Shown here: positions 34,446 through 45,401 of the stretch, one piece after another
Numbering within the stretch: position 1 is the first letter of the stretch
How the letters are laid out: each line of letters begins with the position of its first letter
NCBI GenBank assembly: GCA_964059195.1
Contig: CAXKWD010000006.1
Location: 134,786,039 to 134,850,038 of the forward strand
Source: Ectobius pallidus
Taxonomy: Eukaryota; Arthropoda; Insecta; Blattodea; Ectobiidae
Length of the DNA: 64,000 nucleotides
Reading direction: 5' to 3'
Notes under the pieces: model-generated
Told to the model about the DNA's origin: nothing
The model's input: the letters and a program-made list of their open reading frames with translations, nothing else
Databases searched by the model: none
Made by a program: the position numbers and the translations under genes

Positions 34446-34687
34446 CTTTTTACAATAAAGTTCTCCGATTTATACCCTCAAAACATATCGACCCTTACAT
34501 AGTAGTCTAAATGTGTTACACATAACATGTTTATGCCATAACCTAAAATTCAAATCCAAATCTTTCTTTATAAGGTATCAAAATTTTACAAACTACTCGC
34601 CATATTATGACTAATAGCACTATATAAGGGTACCTTTATGATTAAATGTTTTGAGGGTATAAGGCGGAGAATATTATTGTTAAAATA
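34446..34687. mobile_element. MITE with about 40-bp terminal inverted repeats
   Basis: The segment 34446-34486 is inverted at 34646-34687, sharing ttctccg..ttataccctcaaaacat. The centre is AT-rich and non-coding. A short relic of the same termini (ttttgagggtataaggtgg) lies at 46805-46876. Confidence 0.75.
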
Positions 34688-36409
34688 GATCAGTATAAAA
34701 CTTTAAAGTAAACATGCTAAATTTTGAAACCTAATGCTTTATTATTTCTACATACATGAATATTTTAGATTTACCTTTTTTTCTGCACGTAGAAAATTAA
34801 TCTGCAAAAATTTATTCCTGTAATCTATTCCAATTGAAATCGTAAATGCAATAAAGAAATACACAAAATTACAAAAATTAAAAATTATTTGTATCATAGA
34901 ATATGTTTTCTAAACGAAAGGATTTCATTTTTAAATGAAATTTCTGTTTTTTGTGATGCAATGTGAAAAGGGAGTGAATTAAATATTTTAGAACATAATA
35001 ATTGAGACGATTAGAAAAGATGGGCGGAGTGATTAGACAGTGCTAATACTGCCTGTCGTATGTTTCTGTCTGCTTCAGGCATCTTCTGAATATATTCTTT
35101 TTCATTTCCTTCTTATTGTTCTTTCCGTATCTCTCTGTCTTTCTCATTCTCTTATCTTTTTTATTTCTGGCTTTGCTCTAACATTTCAGTAAGCTTTTCT
35201 TTCTTTTTTGAAACTAACGGTCAACTCATCATAACTGGTTTATTTGATTGGTGACCGTGATTATTGTATTATCTATGGCGCGACATCCCAGGCAAGAATA
35301 AGCCAACTATCCGACTGTTGCGCCTCCTAATTCCGTAGAGGTAAGTACATTCTCTATCTACAAGGGATATCGTGCCAGGAATTTTTGCTTTTAATAAATG
35401 TCAATCATTCTATAACTTTAAACTTAATGTTTGCATTTAATAATGCACTTTAAGACATTCCCATTTACAGTATTTGGAAGCAGGATCTCATGATCGTAAC
35501 TACTTCTTTGGTACGGTAATATTTTTATTACTAATCAGAACGTTCCAATCTGCTCCATTACCACAGTTAGTTATCCTGTTTATGTGGTAAAAAATCAGCT
35601 AGCCTTTTTCATCCGCCCATATTCATTATATAAAAAGCTGGATCTTCCATAGCATTGGTTTTCTAACCGTACGAAACTGAAAGACCCATTCATATATTAT
35701 GTATAGACGTCTTTCATACTCCGTATAGAGGTTTAGATATTTCAACCCCTCCATACTACCTATTCATAATATCCTTTTTTTAGTTAGTAGGCCCTATGCT
35801 TATTTGGTATTCAGTAATACTGAAGTTGGAATTTATTAGGCAACATGTTATTTTAACAGTTTTTTTCTTTGAGTTCATTACACTTCATTGAGAAGAAAAT
35901 GTGAAATGTGTTTTAAATTTTATAACTAAAAATAATAATAAGATATTTTATACATGTTGTTGCTGTGTAGGCTACTTATAGGCATACTTTATGTTTTTAT
36001 CTGGTAGGGTTACTCATTGTGATATTTTTGTGTTTCAGGTAAGAATGTAGAAATTTTCCCCGACTCTTCACATTGAAACATATGAGCTGGAGGTATGTAA
36101 TATGGACATTTCTTTAACACATTATTTTATTATAATGGAATAACAAACGAAGTCACATATTTGCTACCAGGCCCGACGAGACGGGGGGCCACTCTACGCA
36201 CTCTCTCGGAAAATAAGCGTAACAATAGCCATCTAGATAACAGAAAACTCCACTTGGAGGCCCTACGCCCCACCACTGGGAACAATAGGAAAAACAATAG
36301 GAAAAGTTAATATGTAGTAGAGAAATATTTTTATGTTGCTTCAGTTGCTTAACATCACTGTAGCAAATCAACATGTACTCTTTAGAATAAACTTTCCGAT
36401 CTCATCTAG
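34688..36409. other. Interval with a SINE fragment only
   Basis: Apart from the family B fragment at 35268-35345 I see no recognisable element or ORF; sequence is AT-rich. Confidence 0.45.
35268..35345 (-). mobile_element. SINE family B, 3' fragment
   Basis: This resembles the 3' part of the SINE at 22143-22481: tatggcgcgacatcccaggc corresponds to gtggcgctacatccctggcg. Downstream words (gactgttgcgcctcctaa) also align. The tRNA head is absent. Confidence 0.7.
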
Positions 36410-37113
36410 CGTAATATTTGAGCTGGTATTTCAGTGTAGTCCCAACGCCACCTATTAAAAACACCGTATTCAATTATGAAATTAAGTTAAGGTGGTCTTG
36501 CCATAGCAACCGGGGGGAAAAAGAGCATAGCTGAAATAGATTTTATTACAACACATCAATTTGTCAATCCCTTCGGTTTTGTTTACCTGATCTACTTGAT
36601 TCACACGCAGAGATCTGATTTTTTTGCCTTAGGTGGACAGAAGGGGATGATGAACGCACGTCTAAATAGGAAAACATTGAATAATTTGGACGAAACTCAG
36701 AAGGCGGTTTTTTAGGAGGTAGGGATCTCGAAAATGGGGTCGTTTTTTCTCCGGGCGGCTCCTTGTAATTGTAAAATGCACTTCAAAGCTGGGTTTTCTG
36801 TTTTTTAATCAATCGTTTTAATTGTTTATGCATTATTTGGGTAAGGTTCGTGAATCTGTGGTTAGTTTTAATCGTTTCATTTCGAATCGGTATACCCGTA
36901 TGCCAGCCCAAGATTCTTTTTATTGGTTTAATTATTTATGCTTACTACGAACAAATAAATTAAAAATAAAATTACTTTTTATGTAATTTATGTAAGAACG
37001 ATGTCAGTGTTTATAAATGTTTGTTTTAATTATATTTCTGTTACATAAACAATTTAAATGAAACATCTAGCAGTAAATAACCGCGGGGGGACGCCGCGAG
37101 CACCTGCTAGTTT
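36410..37113 (+). mobile_element. Helitron-like non-autonomous repeat, copy 1
   Basis: This shares extended similarity with 49340-50037 in the same orientation, including accgtattcaa, aaaaagagcat, cgcagaga and the ttaattatttatgcat words. The right end has a GC hairpin (CGCGG-7nt loop-CCGCG at about 37081-37097), then agcacctgCTAG followed by T. A hairpin about 10 nt upstream of CTRR and T is the Helitron 3' signature. The 5' TC end is not certain. Confidence 0.55.
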
Positions 37114-37346
37114 TATAACAAATTAATAAATTATGAAAGTAAGAAGATTGAAATGTGTTACATCTATGTGACTACAAAATATTTATGCTCAATTAATCAG
37201 TTGCCAATTAAAACTGCGAAACCTAAAATGAAAGTCGAAATTCCGAACTACACAACATTGTTAGTGCACATATGTTTTAATATATTCGTAATTAGGCTAT
37301 TTCTATATCTGTCCACAGAGAGCAAGTTTTTATCATACTGTATTCT

Positions 37347-38791
37347 ATCACCGTTCGTCGCTCTCCTGAAGATTTGCCACTAAGTTGGGTAGCTATTTAT
37401 CACCGTTGCTTACGTTGGTCAGCTATTTATAACCGTTCGTAGCTCTCCTGAAGATTTATAACTGTAGGTGGGATTTTTAGATGTATATTAGTTCTGGAAT
37501 TCTGATTGTAATAAGGGGTGCCGGGCGTAGTACTCAGGGGTAGTTATAAGCTAGAGAACTCTTATCTAGGGAAGTGGCTAGAGAAAATCGAGATAACAGT
37601 CAAAGGGCGGTGTCAGGAATAATGGTAACTAAAAGTTGAGTCGTCTTTTCAAATTAATATATATTTTCCAAAGTTTAGTATTTTCTGCAATGCTGAATTA
37701 ATCGGTTTAGTTCTATTAGATGATGTAAGTTCTGATATTTAGTAGTATTTAGTACGTCGTTAAAGTTCGTAAGTAACACTTTGTAACTTGCTAAATTGTA
37801 ATAATAATTACTTCCTTTGTACGCGCCGTTGAATACTTCTATTTCCTTTCACATTTACTCTCTCGTAGTTTCTATTTGTATCGCGCGGATAATAATGTTC
37901 AATCTTACGTTCACCATTAATGTTTCGTAATAATAAAATCAATGTCTTTACCAAATAATATAAATTACGCGCTTCGACGCTGCTAATAACTTCTATTTCT
38001 TTCGCGCGGATTATAATGTTTAAATATCAATATATTGCAAAGTTACTTGAGTTTAATAATGTTTAACGTGGTCTTTTGTCTGAAGTGTGTCTTGAAGTTC
38101 TTTCGTCTAAGCTGTCGTGTGATCAATAGATGACGAGATGTCCGTGCTTTCTGCTAATATCTTTGTAAGGGGTAGTGGGGGTAAGTAGTTCCAATTGGTT
38201 GTGTCCGTGTCTAAGTCTGCTCTGATTGGGGTAAGGTAGTTTCTTCTGCTATCCGATTTGAAATATATTCCGTTTTTCGTCGTTGAAACAGGCAAGTTGC
38301 ATCGGTCATTAATTACTTGAGCTGTCAAAATTGGCTAGGCGCCAGCCGGACGGCTCAAGAGGAAGTAGGCGTTACTAGGTTTATGTTTTTATCAATAACT
38401 CTGATAACTGAAAGTTATCATAGTTCTGGTTATTTAATCCTGATGGGCTATTTTACGGGGCTTCCAATGGTATTAATTTGTAATGGGTGTGATAAAAATG
38501 AAGAGAGTTATTAAGGTTTTTATATTAAAATGATGGAACGGGTTAATAAAAAGTTATGTGTAATATATCAAACTGTAGGGGCTGTTATTGGCTGTTGATG
38601 GGTGTAATTGGTTTCCTTGTCGCTTTTTCCTTAATGGAGTAATTAATGTTTGAAGTTAGGTGTTATATGGGGAATGAATGTTTGAAGTTAGGTGTTATGT
38701 GTGGAAGTATAAACAGTAGGGTGCGTATTGTCAATCGTACAGGGGCTATATATGAGATTGTCGTCTGTGTTGAGTACAAAGTACGGTTACA
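37347..38791 (-). repeat. 3' LTR of the Gag-only element
   Basis: On the minus strand it starts TGTAACCGTAC and ends ACGGTGAT, so it has a TG start but a non-canonical AT end. It contains a 32-bp internal duplication (units from 38646 and 38678). No typical purine-rich tract is visible just upstream on the minus strand (38792 onward), which is unusual for a 3' LTR. Confidence 0.93.
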
Positions 38792-41281
38792 AGATGTCCG
38801 CATAATGATTAAAAAACTCACGCGAGAAATTGATATGCATAGTCAATAAACGCGGGATCTTATGATCATTATAATACCCAATCTGGAATTTGAAGAGTGG
38901 CGGTGTTTTGTTTTGAATGAAATATGGAAATTTAATTTTTCGATTCCCTAAAATAATTCTCCGTCGTCACTTTGAATCATTTCGTGGGTTTTCTCTATTG
39001 TGTTTTACTTTGATATTAGCTTTTCTATCAATTGTCTTTGTTTTCAATATCTATTCTTGAAAAATTTAGATCCTTACATCATCTATACTTTTGATTAATT
39101 CTGCCGTAATTACACATACACAAATAAATTCATAATCAATAAAATACACTTTTAACATAATTTTACCTTGAATTGGTCACTTTTCTTCTTGGTCGTAGTA
39201 CACATTTTGCTGAGTTCATAGTCCATTTGATTAACTAGTAAAACAAAATCATAATTATACCTTATACACAAATAAAATTATAAAATACACTCGAATTTCT
39301 TGATATTAATATTAATTTCAATAGCTTCTTGCATAACGCTGATTTTTGATGCTAATCCATATATTGTTGATGTCAAACGTTGGAGTACGCTAATCTTTCT
39401 CATTGGTCTACTTAATACACTGATATTATATTCAGATTACACATATTTTCTTCCTACTCCTTTTTATCTATTTACCTCATTAATAATCATTCCTTAATGT
39501 TCCTTTTTCATTCTTTCAATATTCTTTTACCTTGTTTCCATTATTCTAACCTCATAAATCATCTTTTATGTCTTACCTTCACAATTTCTTTATTAATCTC
39601 AATACTCATTATCATTCTTTTCTTTCATATTTCTTTTAATACTCGTTATCATATTTCCTCATTTATTCTCATATTTCTCACTTCATAACTATCATTACTT
39701 CATATTTTCCTAGTAGACATATATTGTACCATCTTAATTATTCACTCATTTTGCTTATCATACATTTATTTCTTACCTTTTGTTATATTCCTCATTGTTT
39801 TACCTTCAAGATTCTTATTTGTTAACACACATATTTCTCAATAACTATTTCACTTTCAAATTCTTACTTAACTCTGATCATTCTTTTACTTCACTTTTGC
39901 TATACAATTCTACTTAATTAGTATAGGGAGAGGGTTATTTCCTGTCCATATTGTTTATGTAAAATAATTTTTCTTTTTGAAAAATTAACAAAATTTAATT
40001 ATTCTTACTCTGTGTACTACTCCAATATAATTCAAATATGTCGAAATTTCAATGTTTACTTATTTACTACTTCAAATAATAGTGTGATTACCTTTGTCAA
40101 ATGAATGTTTTAACTCTTCAGTTGAATAAATAAAGGGAGTGGCCTATCTTAAAATTACATATATACAAAGATTCACTAACAATGGCAATAAACTTATTTG
40201 TTGCACTTATATCTTTAGTGGCATGGCTGTTGTGATGTCTCACTCTATTTTATAGAATAAGAATCATCTCATCATAGTCTTTGCAACAACCACGGGGAGG
40301 CTAATTATACTCTACCTTGTAAGTATCACATTCGTTATATATAACGTCAGGTAAAACATTAATTTGAGAAGTATGAATCACTCTAATTATTTTACAATGT
40401 CAGTCTGATAAAACGTTTTCCCGAGTCCTGGTCGATAATCCTTTTTACTTCTCCTTCTGCTTTAAACTTTCTTAGGCATTTCTGTTTGGGGTTCATGACA
40501 TAATATAGTTCTAACAGGTGATTGTTGTAGGTTACAAGAATTTCTTCTCAACAGTTTGTATTGGGGTCGTTGCCTGGTATTATACATGTCAAGTTCAATG
40601 TTTACTACCAGTTTACAGCACAGCGGGGTGTTTCCGGCCAAGGGTCGGTCGTACAATGAGTTGTAACCTGCTAAGGGGAGACTTGAGTTGAATGGGATTT
40701 TGTTCTCTTTGAATAAACTTTCTAAATTCTTACAATATCTGTTGCGTTGTATTGGGTTCCAAGGAGCATGTTGGTTAAAATAAAATTGGGGAAATTTTCT
40801 GAAATATTCACTGAATTAATAGGGGTGACATTCTACACATATATACATTATTTACATCTTAACTAAGGGGTGTGGTTATGTCATCACTATTAACAAAATG
40901 TTAATATAATTTGATAAACTTCTTAAGTCATAAGTGTCCAAAAGAATTTCAATTTCCATGAATATTATTACTGTGGTCAAATATTTAATTAATATTCCAA
41001 ACAAAATTTCAATTTATTTATTATCTAAAAGGAAAAATAACACTACTAACAATTAAATTGTTGTCAACAATGGGCAGGCCTTCCACATTGCTGGCATTGG
41101 CATTGTTATTCTCTTTTAATTATTGTTGTTTATAAAATGTCAAACATTTAAATTTATTTATAATAAAAGAAGGCTGATTAATTTGAATATTTACATTTAC
41201 TGAAATCATTTTAACATTCTATGCTGTTTTGGGGAAGTTTCATTTTGATGGAGTTATGTGGCGAAGGAAAAATAAGAAAAA
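38792..41281 (-). other. Non-coding 3' internal region where pol would be expected
   Basis: This is AT-rich DNA of about 2.5 kb with a T/C-rich low-complexity stretch at about 39460-39720. I find none of the usual pol motifs (DSG/DTG protease, YxDD, integrase HHCC or DDE). The only frame of note is at 40462-40815. The region is far too short for a normal 3-3.5 kb pol and shows no decayed pol that I can recognise. Confidence 0.75.
40462..40815 (-). other. Orphan open frame of 117 codons, unknown
   Basis: The minus strand is open from 40815 to a TAA at 40462-40464, with no early ATG; the first Met is about 77 codons in. The translation (containing NSLYDRPLAGNTPLCCKLVV) is not low-complexity, but I do not recognise it. 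It lies in a different frame from gag. It may be a relic of an accessory ORF or of the end of pol, or chance. Confidence 0.35.
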
Positions 41282-43417
41282 TTATGATCTATCAATCTGG
41301 TCGTGGGGGTTAGGGGTCCTTATTTCATTCTGGGATGTGTCATTATTTCCTTGTCTGTCTTCCATGTTACTCGGGGAATTGTTGTTAGGTCTATTTCTCG
41401 GGCTTTCATAAGAATTGTTCCTTTCATATTGATTATTGTAGTTACGGCGGGAGTACCTGAAATTATTCCAGCCTCTATAGTAGGGGCGGAAAAAACCTTG
41501 ATTATACTGATTTCGGTTAAACCAGTTAGGCCTATTTCCTGCATAGCCACGTCTGTTCTGACCACGGTAACTGTTCCCTTGCCTATTATTGTAATTGCCA
41601 TACGGCCTGAAACGGAAACCACGGGTTTGCCAATTATTGCGGGCGTTTCGCACGTACTCTGTTTGGGGCCAATAAGGTCTGTTGTCCCTAGAATCATTGT
41701 TTTGCTGGTCCTCATTTGAAATTCCTGTCCGCGACCCAATCTGGAAATTTTCCTGATTGTCAGAAGTTTGTACCATATTAATGTTTTTCCGGTGAGTTTG
41801 GTTAGCTGACACAATGGGGTGCGATGGTTTAGTGGAAGTGTAAGTTAGGTCCTGCATTGACTTTAGTAATTTTAACATCTCAGTGGTGGATTGAGGAGAT
41901 GCGACAACAAGGCAATTCCTTATTACAGGCGGAAAGTGAGACGGGAGTGCCTTTAGAAAATCTTGCTCCAAAATTTCTGGTTTAAGCAGTTGGCGGCTTT
42001 CACACAAAGAAATGAAATATTGTAGATAGGTTTGGCCGTGGCTACGGTCGTACTTACCTTGAAATATTCGCGATCTCAAACGGCTTTGCTCGCTTTCGCT
42101 CCAATACTCAGATAAAAACATTTCCTCAAACTGACCTATGGACAGGAGGTTGTTGGGATCGATGACTTGGAGCCAGCGAGCTGCGTTAGCTTTCAAAGAT
42201 TGATTCACAAAAATCATTTTTAGATGTTCTGGGACTCCTCGTAAAGCAAAATAAGTTTTTAGGTCCTTTAAATATCTGACAGGGTTTGTTTTCAATGTAT
42301 CTTCAAAATACGGTAATGGAAAATCCGAATTGTGCAATGAAAAACTATTGTTTACAACATTTTGGGGTATTTGATTAGTGCTGGCAGCTCGTTGATCCAA
42401 TCCATTGTTGGTTCTGGGTAATGGTGCAGGTGGTTCTGGTATCTCAGGGGCTTGAGGTACTGGATCAGGGGGGTTGGAAGAAGTAGAGGCAGATGTTGAT
42501 GGGGTATTACAAACATGAGGGATCAAAGCATTTTCCCTGGTTTGTTCGATTAGGCTTTCCTGGTCTCTTACCCTTTGCCTAAGTCGGTCTAACTCTGATT
42601 GAAGGGATACCAATTTCGTAGAATTGCTAACAGTTACCCTTTCTACTGAGGTGACATGATTTTCTACAGAGGAAATATGATTTGTCAACACTTGTTCTGA
42701 GGTAGCAATTTGAGCTGTGACTCTACTGTCTAAATTTTGTAATTCAGACGTAACCTGAGTGCGGTGTTCAGTGATTAAGGTAGTCAGTGTAGAGTTCATT
42801 GTTGTAATTTGTTGGTTTTGAATAGCAAGTTCGTCTCTTACTTGTTGATTTTGAGTAGCAAGTGTAGAATTTAGTGTAGTATTCATGTTAGTAATTTGAT
42901 TTTCAAGTGTGGAGTTCATTGTGGTCATTTGTTGATTTTGACTTTCAAGTGTTGAATTTAGTGTAGTATTTATGTTAGCAATTTGACTTTCAAGTGTGGA
43001 GTTCTGCGTAACAAATTCGTTTCTCAATTGTTGGCTCTGTGTCTCTAGTGTGGAATTTATTGTTGTGTTTTGTGTGGCCAGTTCGTTCACTTGAGTAGAA
43101 ATTCCTACTATCATTGTCTGAATTTGTGACAAAAAATCTAAACTGAAAGAAGGAAGGTTAGGGTCTAAGTTTATGGTGTTCTGAGTAGAAGTCGATGGGG
43201 TGGGTGCACTCACAGCTGGGATATTAACAGGGGTTTGTGTAACAGGCAAGCTAGCAAGGTCACTTTCGGTTTCATGCTGAGTAATTTCTAAGTTGTCAGA
43301 AATAGGAACAGAGGCACTTTCATTGTTTTCAGAAGTAGGATTCTGTTCTGAACATAATATCTGAGTATCAGAATTTGGCTCCATGATTTGGAATACTTTA
43401 TTATTCCTTAATTTCAT
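41282..43417 (-). CDS. gag: Gag protein of Gag-only LTR element, 711 aa
   Basis: This is an intact ORF from the ATG at 43415-43417; a second ATG (MEPNSDTQIL) follows ten codons later. Residues about 90-290 are Q/N/S/T-rich with repeated NSTLE(S/N)Q-type heptads and a predicted coiled coil ending in RQRVRDQESLIEQTRENAL. A proline-rich spacer follows. The segment from about residue 365 to 545 (PYFEDTLKTNPVRYLKDLKT ... ARWLQVIDPNN ... FEEMFLSEYWSESEQSRLRS) is a Ty3/gypsy-type capsid domain. The C-terminal 140 residues are rich in R, N, G and Y (for example GNSYRGQNRRGYAGNRPNWF), probably an RNA-binding tail in place of a CCHC knuckle, which is absent. The protein should package RNA and form particles; with no pol on the element, enzymes must be supplied in trans. 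A domesticated role is less likely, given the LTRs and TSD. Confidence 0.92.
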   Translation of the reverse strand: MKLRNNKVFQIMEPNSDTQILCSEQNPTSENNESASVPISDNLEITQHETESDLASLPVTQTPVNIPAVSAPTPSTSTQNTINLDPNLPSFSLDFLSQIQTMIVGISTQVNELATQNTTINSTLETQSQQLRNEFVTQNSTLESQIANINTTLNSTLESQNQQMTTMNSTLENQITNMNTTLNSTLATQNQQVRDELAIQNQQITTMNSTLTTLITEHRTQVTSELQNLDSRVTAQIATSEQVLTNHISSVENHVTSVERVTVSNSTKLVSLQSELDRLRQRVRDQESLIEQTRENALIPHVCNTPSTSASTSSNPPDPVPQAPEIPEPPAPLPRTNNGLDQRAASTNQIPQNVVNNSFSLHNSDFPLPYFEDTLKTNPVRYLKDLKTYFALRGVPEHLKMIFVNQSLKANAARWLQVIDPNNLLSIGQFEEMFLSEYWSESEQSRLRSRIFQGKYDRSHGQTYLQYFISLCESRQLLKPEILEQDFLKALPSHFPPVIRNCLVVASPQSTTEMLKLLKSMQDLTYTSTKPSHPIVSANQTHRKNINMVQTSDNQENFQIGSRTGISNEDQQNNDSRDNRPYWPQTEYVRNARNNWQTRGFRFRPYGNYNNRQGNSYRGQNRRGYAGNRPNWFNRNQYNQGFFRPYYRGWNNFRYSRRNYNNQYERNNSYESPRNRPNNNSPSNMEDRQGNNDTSQNEIRTPNPHDQIDRS

Positions 43418-43823
43418 AAACTACTATAATACAATTGAATTTACAAAAATAAAATTAATTAAAATGCAAAAAAAAATTTGAAATTTAAATTGAAAAAATT
43501 TACTTTGAATTCAAATAAAAATAGGAGCAAAATTCAATTTTCAACACTTAAGTTGGATTAACGATACCCTTTTGTAGTCCAGATGTCCAGCGGTAGGCCA
43601 AAGGTGATGTCCAGGTGCCCAGGTGATGAGGGAAAATGTTGTAGATGAAGATCCAGGGGGGGGGGGTATTGATGAAATGATGAATAATCCAATGGTGTGC
43701 TGACTCTAGTAAAATTTCTCACAGAATTTAAAACTTGGTGGTGTGTGGTTTAGTGTAATGTTCCTGAATTTTATTGTTGAAAAATTAAATTTTATTGACT
43801 GGTCCCTCGATCTTCAAATTCAA

Positions 43824-43842
43824 GCAATCACGATGGTCGCCA
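43824..43842 (-). promoter_or_regulatory. Candidate primer-binding site (tRNA-Arg-like)
   Basis: The minus strand reads TGGCGACCATCGTGATTGC. The first eight bases match the tRNA-Arg primer site known from mdg1/412-type elements, after which they diverge. It lies about 110 bp inside the LTR end, separated by two 53-bp repeat units; an alternative, TGGTCTCCCAACTTGG, starts three bases from the LTR. Neither assignment is firm. Confidence 0.35.
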
Positions 43843-43951
43843 TTTATCACCGTACTGGGGTTATGAAGATTCGTAGGCGCCAAGTTGGGAGACCATTTAT
43901 CACCGTACTGGGGTTATGAAGATTCGTAGGCGCCAAGTTGGGAGACCATTT
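43841..43951. repeat. 53-bp tandem array at the LTR/leader junction
   Basis: Units start at 43841, 43894 and 43947 (catttatcaccg...), exactly 53 bp apart; the third runs into the 5' LTR. Related shorter units continue inside the LTR at 43998 and 44028 (ctatttat[c/a]accg). The 3' LTR lacks the two outer units. Confidence 0.92.
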
Positions 43952-45396
43952 ATCACCGTTCGTCGCTCTCCTGAAGATTTGCCACTAAGTTGGGTAGCTA
44001 TTTATCACCGTTGCTTACGTTGGTCAGCTATTTATAACCGTTCGTAGCTCTCCTGAAGATTTATAACTGTAGGTGGGATTTTTAGATGTATATTAGTTCT
44101 GGAATTCTGATTGTAATAAGGGGTGCCGGGCGTAGTACTCAGGGGTAGTTATAAGCTAGAGAACTCTTATCTAGGGAAGTGGCTAGAGAAAATCGAGATA
44201 ACAGTCAAAGGGCGGTGTCAGGAATAATGGTAACTAAAAGTTGAGTCGTCTTTTCAAATTAATATATATTTTCCAAAGTTTAGTATTTTCTGCAATGCTG
44301 AATTAATCGGTTTAGTTCTATTAGATGATGTAAGTTCTGATATTTAGTAGTATTTAGTACGTCGTTAAAGTTCGTAAGTAACACTTTGTAACTTGCTAAA
44401 TTGTAATAATAATTACTTCCTTTGTACGCGCCGTTGAATACTTCTATTTCCTTTCACATTTACTCTCTCGTAGTTTCTATTTGTATCGCGCGGATAATAA
44501 TGTTCAATCTTACGTTCACCATTAATGTTTCGTAATAATAAAATCAATGTCTTTACCAAATAATATAAATTACGCGCTTCGACGCTGCTAATAACTTCTA
44601 TTTCTTTCGCGCGGATTATAATGTTTAAATATCAATATATTGCAAAGTTACTTGAGTTTAATAATGTTTAACGTGGTCTTTTGTCTGAAGTGTGTCTTGA
44701 AGTTCTTTCGTCTAAGCTGTCGTGTGATCAATAGATGACGAGATGTCCGTGCTTTCTGCTAATATCTTTGTAAGGGGTAGTGGGGGTAAGTAGTTCCAAT
44801 TGGTTGTGTCCGTGTCTAAGTCTGCTCTGATTGGGGTAAGGTAGTTTCTTCTGCTATCCGATTTGAAATATATTCCGTTTTTCGTCGTTGAAACAGGCAA
44901 GTTGCATCGGTCATTAATTACTTGAGCTGTCAAAATTGGCTAGGCGCCAGCCGGACGGCTCAAGAGGAAGTAGGCGTTACTAGGTTTATGTTTTTATCAA
45001 TAACTCTGATAACTGAAAGTTATCATAGTTCTGGTTATTTAATCCTGATGGGCTATTTTACGGGGCTTCCAATGGTATTAATTTGTAATGGGTGTGATAA
45101 AAATGAAGAGAGTTATTAAGGTTTTTATATTAAAATGATGGAACGGGTTAATAAAAAGTTATGTGTAATATATCAAACTGTAGGGGCTGTTATTGGCTGT
45201 TGATGGGTGTAATTGGTTTCCTTGTCGCTTTTTCCTTAATGGAGTAATTAATGTTTGAAGTTAGGTGTTATATGGGGAATGAATGTTTGAAGTTAGGTGT
45301 TATGTGTGGAAGTATAAACAGTAGGGTGCGTATTGTCAATCGTACAGGGGCTATATATGAGATTGTCGTCTGTGTTGAGTACAAAGTACGGTTACA
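43952..45396 (-). repeat. 5' LTR of the Gag-only element
   Basis: Same length and, by eye, same sequence as the LTR at 37347-38791, including the 32-bp duplication (45251 and 45283). It should carry the promoter for the gag transcript on the minus strand; a TATATA-like stretch lies near 45353-45358. Confidence 0.94.
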
Positions 45397-45401
45397 ATTC
45401 T

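Larger units (their letters stand above)
37342..45401 (-). mobile_element. Complete Gag-only LTR retrotransposon (no pol)
   Basis: Two 1445-bp LTRs (37347-38791 and 43952-45396) are flanked by the 5-bp TSD ATTCT (37342-37346 and 45397-45401). The minus-strand order is 5' LTR, leader with a tandem array, an intact 711-aa gag, about 2.5 kb of AT-rich DNA, then the 3' LTR. The LTR offset is exactly 6605 bp throughout, and both LTRs give identical small ORFs, so the insertion is recent. No protease, RT, RNase H or integrase frame exists between the LTRs. The architecture resembles the TR-GAG elements described in plants, and mobilisation must come from an autonomous relative (inference). Confidence 0.93.

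Noticed and set aside
38107..38849. Small ORFs of 73, 65 and 67 aa (first two repeated identically at 44712-45119)
   Set aside because: They are duplicated because they lie in the two LTRs; no evidence of translation.
41320..41814. 164-aa minus-strand ORF
   Set aside because: Out-of-frame shadow of the R/N-rich 3' part of the 711-aa gag.
43841..44060. CRISPR-like direct repeats
   Set aside because: The 53-bp units are contiguous without spacers, in a eukaryotic LTR element.
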